Of a stretch of 64,000 nucleotides of DNA, positions 19,187-31,900 are shown one piece after another. The stretch comes from Gilliamella apis. Lineage in GTDB: Bacteria > Pseudomonadota > Gammaproteobacteria > Enterobacterales > Orbaceae. The position numbers and the translations under genes were made by a program. The stretch spans positions 2,232,001 to 2,296,000 of the forward strand of contig NZ_CP132381.1 of assembly GCF_030758615.1 (NCBI RefSeq). Direction: 5' to 3'. The notes beneath the pieces are model-generated. The model did no database searches. It saw only the letters and a list, made by a program, of their open reading frames with translations, and had not been told where the DNA came from. Every line of letters begins with the position of its first letter. Within the stretch, counting starts at the first letter, position 1.

Positions 19187-19852
19187 TTACTGCCAAAATT
19201 GATCAAGTTGTAAAGGAATAACTTGCACATTGCCAACTATTGGATATAAAGAAGCCAAAGACAACCGATATTCATTGGCAAAGCTTTGACTATAAACGAA
19301 CCAGCTTGTGTGGTTAATTTCAACGATCTCATCATTACAAAAAGGGAATGGTAACTCAAACGAAGATGGTGAAAGATAAAACCCCTGCCCTTGAGCTTTC
19401 ATAATTGCTTCTTTTAATGTCCATAATTGAAAGAAATCAAAATGTGGATTATTAAGTGCAATTTGATACTCATTTTCAGTCATAACATTCTGATAATCAA
19501 TAATGTTAATTGGCGTAATATATTCAATATCAATGCCAACTTCGCCATTAGTACTATATACACAAGCAACCCAATTATGAGCATGTGAAATATTGAAATG
19601 TCCTTGCATTGAATGAATAAATGGTTTTCGATAAGGACCGTAATCAATGACGGGTAAACAGGATTGTTCAAATTTTTCATGACGATGCAAAGAATAAAGC
19701 AACAGCAGTTTGCCAACTAAATTGCGACATTTATCTCGATCAAATCTAAATTTCTCGATATCTAACTGTGCAGAGTGGCTAAGTATTTTTTTTTGATCTT
19801 TTAAAACAGACCACGACAGATTATTGATATTCGCTAAATAAATAAAGTTCAT
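19187..19852 (-). CDS. Sfp-type 4'-phosphopantetheinyl transferase
   Basis: A 221-residue enzyme of the Sfp/Gsp family. Motifs: GPYRKPFI, GHFNISHAHNWVACVY, GEVGIDIEYI (magnesium-binding D and E) and LWTLKEAIMKAQGQGF (W..KEA.. K). It attaches the phosphopantetheine of coenzyme A to carrier serines, converting the apo-synthetase to its active form. It lies 63 bases downstream of the giant synthetase gene in the same direction, separated by a hairpin, so it is almost certainly the activating enzyme for the four carrier domains there. It belongs to a different branch from the EntD-type pseudogene at the left end of the window. Confidence 0.93.
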   Translation of the reverse strand: MNFIYLANINNLSWSVLKDQKKILSHSAQLDIEKFRFDRDKCRNLVGKLLLLYSLHRHEKFEQSCLPVIDYGPYRKPFIHSMQGHFNISHAHNWVACVYSTNGEVGIDIEYITPINIIDYQNVMTENEYQIALNNPHFDFFQLWTLKEAIMKAQGQGFYLSPSSFELPFPFCNDEIVEINHTSWFVYSQSFANEYRLSLASLYPIVGNVQVIPLQLDQFWQ

Positions 19853-19870
19853 TATCTTTACCTAAAAAGC

Positions 19871-19901
19871 ATCCCCTTAAAATAAGATTTTTTAAGGGGA
19901 T
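19871..19901 (-). terminator. Hairpin between the synthetase and PPTase genes
   Basis: ATCCCCTTAAAA pairs with TTTTAAGGGGAT around a short loop; on the minus strand it is followed by GCTTTTTAGG. It could be a weak or partial terminator that lowers PPTase expression relative to the synthetase. Confidence 0.55.
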
Positions 19902-19915
19902 AATTAACATTAAGG

Positions 19916-22900
19916 TTATAAAATCTGAGCTAAGATCTCTTGTTCATGAGATAAAATTGTGTAGTGACCACAATCTAACTTAACCAATTTTAATTGAGAA
20001 TTATCTTCTAAATAAGTATCAATATTATTTAATACATATTTTTCAGCTATATCTCCACCTTGTTCAATCTGTGTAGCTTTAAACAACACTACTTGAGTCT
20101 GTTTCAATTGAGCAGATAATGGCTGTACAACGAGCTTGTTATCAATTTTTGCAAAATTCTCAATTTCACCGCGTACATGTGCAGGTATATTTAATCGATC
20201 CATAGCACGAGTAATGTTAACTGGATGCTTATATTGATCTAAATCCCGCTCTTTTAATAGCCAAGAATCCAATAGATAAACTTCAATATTTTCGATTCCT
20301 TGCTGTTCAAGTAGTACTGCGATTTGTAACGCAATGTTGCCACCTAAAGACCAACCAAATAATTTTATTGGCAGATCTTTTGTTGCAACTTTACTGATAT
20401 GATCCAGATAATATTGCGCTAATACATTGAGATCCTCGATAGGTTTGTCATGATATAAATTGTAAGAATCTACACCAAAACAGCTGTATTTTGAGGATAA
20501 CTTATTCGCTAATGATTGATAAACATCACAACCGCTTAATCCTGGGTGGATCATGAAAATTTGTGGTTTTTCATGATTTGTTCTTAATTCCACAATAGGA
20601 TTAAACTGCTGTTGAGTCGTTGAGATTTTTTTCGCTAACTCCCGAATTGTATTAACGCTTAAAATATCAACTAAACGCATTTTAACTTTAAATGCATCAT
20701 TAATTCGGTTATTAAGCATCATAGCTAAGATACTATTACCACCTAATCGGAAGAAACTATCTTGCATACTAATTTCTTCAGCAGGAATTTTAAGGATATT
20801 AGCAACGACTTCACATAATGTTCTTTCAGCATCATTTTCTGGCGCAACATACTCAACCTTATCGGTAAGCTCTGGTTTTGGTAGCGCTCGACGATTTAAC
20901 TTACCATTTGAGGTAATTGGTAATTCAGTTAAATATATAAATGCTGACGGAATCATATATCCTGGTAAAGTTTCACTTAAATGAGCTTGTAATAATTGGC
21001 TATCAATCTCCTCATTAGCAAGATAATAAGCAACCAAATACTTGCTGCCCGAAGCCTGTTCATAAGCGATAACGATACTATGTTTGATTCCATTAAATTG
21101 GGTTAATCGAGCTTCAATTTCACCAAGTTCTATTCTGAATCCACGAATTTTAACTTGGAAGTCATTACGACCTAAATACTCAATATTACCATCAGCTAAA
21201 GAACGAACAAGATCGCCAGTTTTATAAATTCTACCATTGTAATCTTGCTCTTTTTCTACTTCCGTTTGGAACGGATTAGCAATAAAACGTTCATTCGATA
21301 ATGGAATGTTATTTAGATAACCTCTAGCAACATTATCACCACCGACATACAACTCACCTATTCCGCCAATAGGTACTGGTTGTAATAATTCATTAAGAAC
21401 ATAAGCTGAAGTATTAGCAACAGGTTTACCAATTAATACTTGTGAAATATTCGGATTATTACAATCATAATAAAGTACATCAATGGTTGCTTCTGTTGGT
21501 CCATAAAGATTGTGTATCTCACAGTTTGGCATCAACACTTGACATTTTTTCACTTCATAAAGGTTAAGTGCTTCACCACTACAGAACAGATATTTTAATC
21601 CCTGAACTTTTGGAACCAAATTAGGTTGTGCTTCTAATGTTTCCACAAATGCAACTAACATAGATGGCACAAAATGTAATACGGTGATTTGTTCAGCTTC
21701 AATCAACTCTGCAAGATAGACATTATCTTTATAAAGTTCTGAATGAGCAAAGACAATACAAGCACCATACCAATTCGCCCAAAATAGCTCCCACACCGAG
21801 ACATCAAAGGTATAATTCGTTTTTTGTAAAATATGATCCTTTTCAGTAATCGGATATTCGTTATTCATCCAAATAATACGGTTAACCGCGCCTTGATGCT
21901 CTAACATTACACCTTTTGGCATACCGGTCGTACCACTGGTATAAATCACATAAGCTAAGTTTTTAGGCTGAGCTAATGGTGTTGGGTTAGTTGTTGGATA
22001 TTTACTTAAGCAATCAATAGTTTGTGAGGATTGCAAGTTCAATGCAACTTGATCCTTAGAAACTAACGAATTGATTTTTTCATAACTTAAGTTAGTAGTT
22101 AATACAACCTTAGCTTTTGTATCTTCGATCATATAACTGAGACGATCTTCTGGCATATTAGGATCCATTGGTACATAAGCTCCTCCTGCCTTCAAGATAG
22201 CTAAAATACTTACTAACATGTATTTACAACGTTCAAGACAGATTGCCACCAAATCATCAGGCTGAATATCAAAGTTTTCACGCAAATAATGTGCTAGCTG
22301 ATTAGCTTGTTCATTAAGTTCTTGATAGGTCAAGCGATCATTTTCATAAACTAAAGCTAGATTATTTGGTGTTTTTAATACTTGTCTTTCAAACAATTGA
22401 TGCATTGTCACATCTGTTGGATAATCGCAACGCGTCTTATTCCAATCAAAGATCACTTTTTGATAAGTTGAGTTATCAATTAAACGTAAATCTGACAGAA
22501 CTTGTTGCTGTTGATACATCTTTGTAAATTGCTGCAAGATTGATTCATAAATAGTGATATAGTGTTCAATAGTCTGCGGCTTATAGAGTTTAGTCGCATA
22601 GTTGAATAAGCCAGTTATCGCTGGTTTAGAATCATCAAGCATCACGGTCATATCAAACTTAGCAGCTTGATAACTTGCATTGTCATTATTATAACGCTGC
22701 AATAAATTACCCTCTTTCCCATCTTCACCAAATGACTGTACGCCAAACATTACTTGGAAAATAGGATGTCGCGAAGTATCTTTTTCAATAGATAACGCAT
22801 CCACTAAGCGCTCAAATGGTAGATCTTGATATTGTTGAGCTTGTGTAATTAATTCACTAGTCTGCAAAATGAACATTTTTAGACTGTCGCTTGGTTCAAT

Positions 22901-25900
22901 ACATTTTCTTAATGCTAATGTATTAACAAAGAAGCCAATGGTATTTTCTGTACCCTGATAATTTCTTCCTGCAATTGGTGAACCAATGACAATATCTTTT
23001 TGATTACTAAATGAACTAAGTAGTAAATAGAAACCACTGAGTAGTACAGAATAAACACTAACATTGAGTTCTTTTGCCAATGAACGTATTTGTTGGCTGA
23101 CATCATAATCAAGCTCAAACATAACATTTTGACCTGTATAATCAATTTGTTGTGGACGAACATAGTCAGTCGGCAAATTAAGCGGTTCAAAATCAGCTAG
23201 TTGATCTTGCCAGAACTGCAATTGCTGATTCAAAATATCACCTTGCAAATACTGCCGCTGCCATAAAGCAAAGTCTTTATATTGCACGTCGACAGGTGGT
23301 AAGTTAAGTGTTACCGTTTGATTACTATCACCTAAAGATAAAACCTCATAGTATTGATATAACTGTCTGAACTCATTAATGAACAGATCAATTGACCAAC
23401 CATCAAATGCAATATGGTGGATCACAATACTCATATAATACTCTTGAGCTAATTGATAGCGACAAATCGAAATCGGTAACTCATGAGATAACATTATTAC
23501 TTTGTATATATGATTATGAATCGCTTTATCTAATTCAGCTTGGCTATCACAATAATGATTTTCGATTACCAACGGTTGCTGTTGCAAACTTATCACTTGT
23601 TGGTAGGCAACACCATCTGCTGTATTTTTAATTAATGAACGCAATACTTCATGGCGCTGAACAATTTCGTGTAAAGCTTGCTCAACAAACGAGATATTAG
23701 TCTCTGGCAGAAGTTTAAATACTAGTGGTATATTGTATGCGTTGCTACCACCTTCATAACAATCGATGAACCATAAGCGTTCCTGCGCAAAGGATAATCT
23801 CTGTTCTTGTTCATTAGCCACCTTCTGTATGGTAATTGATTGACGTTTTTGATGATTACTGTCAATAAATTTCGCAATTTCCTGAATGGTACGATATGTA
23901 AAAATATCACCTACACGCACATCACGTTCAAAAGTCTTGGCTATTCTACTTGACAACTTAATAGCTAAAATACTGTTACCACCTAATCTGAAGAAGTCAT
24001 CGACTACACTAATTGAGTCAATATCCATATCTAATAATTCAGCTATATCAGCAACTAACTGTTGTTCAGTCACTGTACTAGGAGCAACATAACTTTCTTG
24101 CATAACAAAGTTAGGTTTTGGCAATGCTTTACGATCAATTTTACCATTCACATTAACAGGCATAACCGTTAGGTGTACAAAGGCTGCAGGAACCATATAT
24201 TCAGGTAATGTTTTTTCTAAATAGCTGGTTAATTCAGTCTGATCTATTGCTGTATCAGATACATAGTAAGCAGTAAGATATTTATTACCTTGATTATTAG
24301 TCAGCGCCACAACAAGTACCTGCTTAATTTGAGGATGACTGATTAATCGCGTTTCAATCTCACCTAATTCAATTCTGAAACCACGAATTTTAACCTGAAA
24401 ATCATTACGACCAATATATTCAATATGACCGTTTGGTAAATAACGAACCAGATCGCCCGTTTTATAGATTCGAGCATTATAATTTTGCGCTTTTTCCTCA
24501 CTGGTTTGGAATGGATTTGCAATAAATGTCTGATTTGTTAATTCAGGGTTATTTAGATAACCACGACCAACACCAGCACCACCAATATATAATTCACCAA
24601 TAACACCAGGAGGCACAGGACGTAAATATTCATCAAGAACATATAAAGTTACGTTTTTAATGGCTGTTCCCAAATCTGTATTTAAGTCATCTTTATTATA
24701 ACGATGAGCCATAGCCCAAACAGTCGTTTCACTTGGTCCATAAACATTAATTAACTTGATACCCTGCTGGCAGTAAAGATTAACTAATTTAGCATTAACA
24801 GCTTCACCACCCACTGTCAATACAGGAACAGAAAGTAGTTCATCTTGATCAAGTAAAGCTGGTGGGATAAAGGCAAAATCAATATGTTGATCTTGGGTAT
24901 ATTTTGATAATGCTATAAAGTCTAAACGTTTATCCTCTGACAGAATGTGCAACTGATGACCATTAAGTAAGGCGTTATATATTTCGAAAGCATGTGCATC
25001 AAAAATATAATTTGAATACCACAGAACATTTTTTTGTTCTTGTTCATGATGACATGGCTGTAGATCTAAAATGTCTTGCTGAACTGTTGCTAAATTAGCT
25101 ATTCCATGGTGTTCGATCATTACCCCTTTTGGTAGTCCGGTGGTACCACTCGTATAAATTACATACGCCAAATGATGGGCTTGTGTTGATGTAACCAGAT
25201 TGTGCTTATCAAACTGTGAAAGTTTGTTAGCCATTGATGGATCATCAACAGCAATAACTTCTGGTTGCAATTCCGTTTTTAATTGAATTAATTCTTTAGC
25301 ATAATGAGCGTGAGTTAACACTCCTTTCGCTTTAGTATCATTAAGAATTAACTCTACTCGTTCTGCTGGCGTACTTGGACTAATCGGCACATAAGCCGCT
25401 CCTGCTTTCAGCACAGCTAAAATACTTACTATCATATATTGCGATTTATCTAAATATAACGCAATTAAATCATCAGGTTGAATTGATAATTGAGATCGTA
25501 AATAATTTGCCAGTTGATTCGCTTGTTCATTCAAACTTTGATAGGTTAATGTTATCCCTTCATAAACAACTGCAATAGAGTCAGGTGTTTTCTGAACTTG
25601 CTCTTCAAACAATCGGCTCGCCAGTTTATGATTTTCAAATGGAACGATATTTTTTTGTTGGTTAACGATTAATTGGTCATACTCTTGCTCAGTTAATAAG
25701 TTAAGCTTAGATGCCTCTATAGCTGGATTTTTAGCTAAATGTGTTAAGGTTAATTCTATTCCTTTCAATACACGTTCTATAGCTGTGTCATTAAAGAGTT
25801 CTCCAGCATATTTGATTTTAATCGATAACTTACCTGCACTCTCGAAGATCACAATTCCGAGAGGATAATCAAGTTTTTCATGACCACCTTGAAACACAAT

Positions 25901-28900
25901 TTTTAATTCATCTTGTTCGCTTTCTGATAATGGATAATTTTCAAATACGAATAATGAGTTAAATAAACGTGTACCAGATTTTTGTAATTCAATCAGATTC
26001 ATATTACTGTTATTATTCACATTATTAATATGTGATTGTAACATTTTGATAGTTTCAATGACGCTACCATCAGTATGCTCTAAAATTACAGGTAATGTAT
26101 TAATATAAAGTCCGATAGAGTTTTCTATACCGTCAATCGGTAAATTACGACCTGATAATGTCATACCAACAACGGTAGTGTTGCTATTACCAAAAATGCT
26201 TAATTGTTGATGCCAGCAATATTGAACCAAAGCATTTAATGTAAACTCATTGTTTTTACATAAAGATTTTAATTCTTCACATTGTTGGGAACCAATCTCT
26301 ATCGAAATTTCTTGTGGATCTTCAACATATTTATGGTCAGATAAATTAATATGCCCTAAATCCGCTTTAAGTAAGCTCTCTAGATTTTCAGGTTCAAGTT
26401 CAACATTAAGGTATTGTTTCCAGAATGATGCCGTCTCATTGGTTTTACTTTGTAAGTAAGATTGTGCAGCTAAATAGCTACTATCTTCTTGGATAATAAC
26501 CTCTTTTTGATGTAATAAAGATAAATAATTTTGATGTACATCATTAAGTAAGATAGGTAAACTCCAACCATCTAAAATAGCATGATGATTATTAAATAAA
26601 CATCGATAATACTCATCAGAACATTTAACTAAAGTCACTCTAAATAGTTGGCCTTTCATTAAATCATAACCGATTTGTTCATCTTGTTTAATCAATTGAT
26701 TGATACTGACTTGTTGTTGCTCTTGAGTTTGATTGCTAAGATCAACAAATTGCCACGCAAAATCAGATTGTTTATCAATAATCTGTACCAGCTCTTCCAC
26801 CCATGAGAAACGTAATCGTAATGATGGGAATTTTTGCTGTGTAAGATGCCATGCTTGTTTAAGCAAATTGATATCTAGTGAATTGTGATAATCCCAAATC
26901 ATCTGAATTCGATAAGCATTATCCGAATCTCCCTGCGAAACAGCATGATAGATAAACCCTTGCTGTAAACTATTTGCAGGATAAATTGCCTCTATTTCTT
27001 TATCGCTTTGTAATGAATTAAGCAGTGTTGGAGAGATCACGTTATTAATATCAGATTGTGTCAAATAGCTTCGTTCAATCAGTACTAGTTGATTAATGAG
27101 CTCATTAAGCTGCTGAGTAAATGCCGTAACTAAAGCTTCACCATGTACATTATTGACGTATCCTGTAATAGCAAATTGTAATTGATCATCCAAAATACCG
27201 CCATTAACGGATAAAAAGTCAGTCATGCGATTATTTGGAGACATTTCTAAACCACTATCTTCATCGCTAAATCGCCATTTATTAGCTTTTTCAGTACTAT
27301 CAAATTGGCCTAAATAGTTAAAACTAATCGCTGGTAAAGCTTGTTTAATATACCCCACCAAATAACCGTAACCTACACCATGGTTAGGTATTTGTCTTAA
27401 GGTATCTTTAATCATGGCAACATTATTAATAACATTCTGGTTATTTACCATTAGTTTAACTGGATACATACTGGTAAACCAACCAACCGTGTTATTAATA
27501 TCAATTTCACTGTAGAGATCTTCTCGTCCATGACCTTCTAATAAAATATAGTGATCATTACCACTGAATACCAATTTTAACGCTTGCGCGAGCGCTGTTA
27601 ATAAAATATCGTTAATTTCTGTGCCATATACCTTATTAACTTGGCTAAGTAAACGAGATGTTTGCGTCTTAGATAGCTGCATTTTAGCTTGATATAGCGT
27701 ATCAACACGATGTTGATCAAGGTGATTATGATACTGATTAATATCAGCCAATATAGTTTGCCAATAAGCAGATTCTTGCTCATTGGCAATTAGCGTTGAA
27801 TACTGCTGTTGTTTATTGACCCATTGACGATAACTACTACCTTTTTCACCAAGAATATCTTTAACATTGATATTGGCATCAACGGATGATTGTTGGCTTA
27901 AATATTGATAAATAGCTTCTAGGTCATCTTTAATGATACGCCAACTTACTACATCAATATTTAAATGATGTGCAGCGACATGAATACGAGCAGAATTATC
28001 ATCAAAACCAGTTAAATAACCAAAATGACATAACGCCCCTTGATTAAAGGTAAAATGGCTTTGCCAATCAGTCAATAATTGTTGAATCTTATCTTGTGAC
28101 CAACCAGATATATTTTGAGTAGAAAATGGCAACAGATCAGGCAATGATTGATATGTTGCGGCTGAATCATGATAATTAACCCGTAACATATCATGATATT
28201 CAAGCAATTTTTGGACACTTAGTTTGAGTAAATCAACGTTTAGCATTGGAACTTTAAGCAAAAAGGCTTGATTCCAATGGTGATAGTCTTGGAATCGGCC
28301 AACTTCAACTTCTTTAAAGAACCACTGTTGAATAGGTGAAAGTTCAAGAGTTCCAGTTAAAATTCCTTGTTCGGTTTCCACATTGGCTTTTGATTCATGG
28401 CGATTATTAATCACATGGTTACTTAAAGCTTCTACCGTTCTTAAATTAAAAATATCTTTAATAGATAGATAATAATTAAGAGCCTGTTTAATTCGGTTGG
28501 TAAGCTGGATACTGCTAATACTGTCCGCACCGAGTTTAAAGAAGTCATCATGAATACTGATTTCATTGGCTTGTAAACCAAGTATATTGGCAAAGGTTTG
28601 ACAAAAAATAGCTTCAGTTTCATTTGTTGGACCAACGTAGTTTTGCTCATCAAGAAGCTGTGGTGTTGGTAACGCTTTACGATCCAATTTACCATTCATG
28701 TTCATTGGCATAGCGTCAAGATAAACAAACGCAGCTGGGATCATATATTCAGGAAGAGACTTCTGTAAATAATCAATTAGTTGATCTTGAGTCAATGGTT
28801 GTTTAGCCACATAATAAGCTGCAATATATTTAGCTCCAGCACTATTTTTCAAAGCTAGTACAGCAGCTTGTTGAATATCTGGATGACTAATTAAACAAGC

Positions 28901-31900
28901 TTCAATTTCTGCAAGTTCAATTCTGAATCCACGAATTTTAACTTGGAAATCATTACGACCAATATAATCAACATTGCCGTCAGCTAAATAACGAACTAAA
29001 TCACCTGTTTTATAGATTCGCGCATTATAATTTTGTGCCTTTTCAACAACAGTCTGGAATGGGTTTTGAATAAATACTTTATCTGTCAGTTCTGGTTTAT
29101 GTAAATAACCACGACCAACACCTTCCCCGCCAATATAAAGTTCACCAATTGCCCCTTCAGGTACTGGACGAAGTTGTTCATCTAAAATATACAATGAAGT
29201 ATTTGTCAACGCTTTACCGATAGGAACACTGTAAATAAATGGTTCTTGAGCTAAATTAGTTAAATAAGTAACAGCAAATACAGTGGTTTCGGTTGGACCA
29301 TAACCATTAACCACTTTGACATGCGGATAAAGTTGATGGCATTTATTAATATGATGTGCCGATAAAGCTTCACCACCGACAAGTATGTAATTTAATAATT
29401 TTAAATTAGCAACTTCATTATCGATTAACGCATTGAAAAAGGTGGTTGTACAGAAGAAATTAGTAATTTTTTTATCAGCAATTAACTCATTAAACTGTTC
29501 TAAATCTAAAAATGTCTCTTTTTCAATAATAACTAACGGTACACCATTAAGTATAGGTGTGTAAAAATCATAAACAGAACCGTCAAATTGATAACCTGAG
29601 ATACTTAGTAAACGATCATCAGAATTGATTTTGACATAATTAGCATTAACAATATAGTTATTAAGATTTCTATGCTCTATGAGTGTTCCTTTTGGATTTC
29701 CCGTTGTTCCACTCGTATAGATAACATAAGCTAAATCATGCGGTTTCACTTTAATCAAAAGATTATCTTTCGCATAATGTTGTAGATTGTCAACAAAATC
29801 AGCTTGATCAACAGCTACTATGGATAAATTAGGGGCTAAACCAGTTAATTTATTACAATGATTTTCGGTTGTAAGAACTGCTTTAACTTGCGCATCTTGC
29901 ATTATGAATTCGTTACGTGTATCTGGCGCATTAGGATCCAATGGAACATAGGCGCCACCAGCCTTCAAAATAGCTAAGAAGCAGATCAAGATATATTGTG
30001 AACGATCGAGATAAAGACCAATCAAATCGTTAGGTTTTATATCAAAATGCTCTTTAAGGTAACGCGCTAGCTGATTGGATTGCTCATTAATTTGTTGATA
30101 AGTCAGTTCATTGTTTTGGAAAATGACTGCAATATTATCAGGTATTTGCTGAGCTTTTTCTTCAAACAATTCTGCAATAGACTTGTCCCTTGCATAATGT
30201 TGAAACGGTTTATTTTTATCAAAGACCAATCTATCGAAAGTAGCCGCATCAACTAACCGCATTTCAGTTAACGGTTGTTCTAACTGACACAGTTGAGCAA
30301 ACTGTTCTAAAATAGTTTGATAAATAGTGATGTAGTGCTCAATTGTTTCTTGGCGATAGAGTTTGCAAGCATAATTAAATAGACCAGTAATAGCTGATTT
30401 AGAGTCATCAAGCATTACCGTCATATCAAACTTAGCAGATTGATAATTAACAATTTCACTTTGATATAAACTTAATAGCTCTTCAATTTTACCATTATGT
30501 ATCGCTGACCCAAATGATTGTACACCAAACATTACTTGGAATATTGGATGCCGTGAAGAATCTTTTTCAATAGCTAATGCATCAACTAATCGTTCAAATG
30601 GCAAATCTTGATATTGTTGAGCTTGGGTGACTAACTCACTGGTTTGTAAAATGAATGATTTTAAACTGTCTTTCGGATCAATACATTTACGTAGTGCGAT
30701 AGTATTAACAAAAAAGCCTATAGTATTTTCAATACCTGAATAATTTCTACCCGCAATTGGAGAACCAACAACTACATCTTTCTGATTGCTAAAAGTACCT
30801 AATAATAGATAGAAACCACTCAACAATACCGAATAGACACTCACATTAAGTTCATTAGCTAATGAACGGATTTGTTGACTTATTTGTTCATTAAGTTCAA
30901 AAGGAATATCATGACCAGTGTAATCAATCTCACGTGGACGAGGGTAATCAGTAGGCAGATTAAGTTGTTCAAAATCTTCTAACTGTCTTTTCCAGAAATT
31001 TAATTGATTATTTAAAAAATCACCTTTTAAAAGATCACGTTGCCATAAAGCGAAATCTTTATATTGAACTTCGACTGCCGGTAAGCGTAATGTTTCAGCG
31101 TATTGGTTATCTCCTTGAGATAAAGCCGTAACATAATGATAAAGATTAACTAACTCGTCTAAAAAGACATCTGTTGACCAACCATCAAATGCAATATGAT
31201 GAATGACAATGCTTAAATAACTTTCACCAGCAAATTGATAACAGCAAACATAAATCGGTAATTCTTCGGATAAATTAAATATTCTATGCAGATCCTCATA
31301 AATTGTCGCTTCAAGTTCTGCTTTGTTTGAACAGTTTTGTTTATTAATCTTCCATGGGAATTTTTGTAAATCAATAACTTGCTGATAGCCAATACCTTGT
31401 GCATTCGTTTTAATTAAAGAACGTAAAACTTCGTGTCGTTCGATAATTGCGTATATTGCTTTTTCAAGTAGATTAATATCTGTCGTGCTTGTTAGTTTAA
31501 ATGCCAATGGAACATTGTAAGCATTACTACCACCTTCATAAGAATCGATAAACCATAGACGTTCTTGCGCAAAAGATAATAATTGTTGCTCAATATGTTC
31601 AACAGGTATGACATTAATTATCTGTCTTTTTTCTTGGTTCTTATCAATGAATTGAGCTATTTTTTGTGTGGTACGTAAAGTAAAAATATCAGCCACTCGA
31701 ATAGAACGATCAAATTCTCGAGTCAACTTACTTGATAATTTGATAGCTAAAATACTATTACCACCTAAACGGAAGAAGTCATCTGTGATACTGATAGCAC
31801 TCTCTTCAAATCCTAATAAACTGGCGATTGCCTCTACAATTGAATGCTCAGTGGTTGAGCTAGGTGCAAGATAGCTAGTTTGGGTCATTAAGGTTGGTTT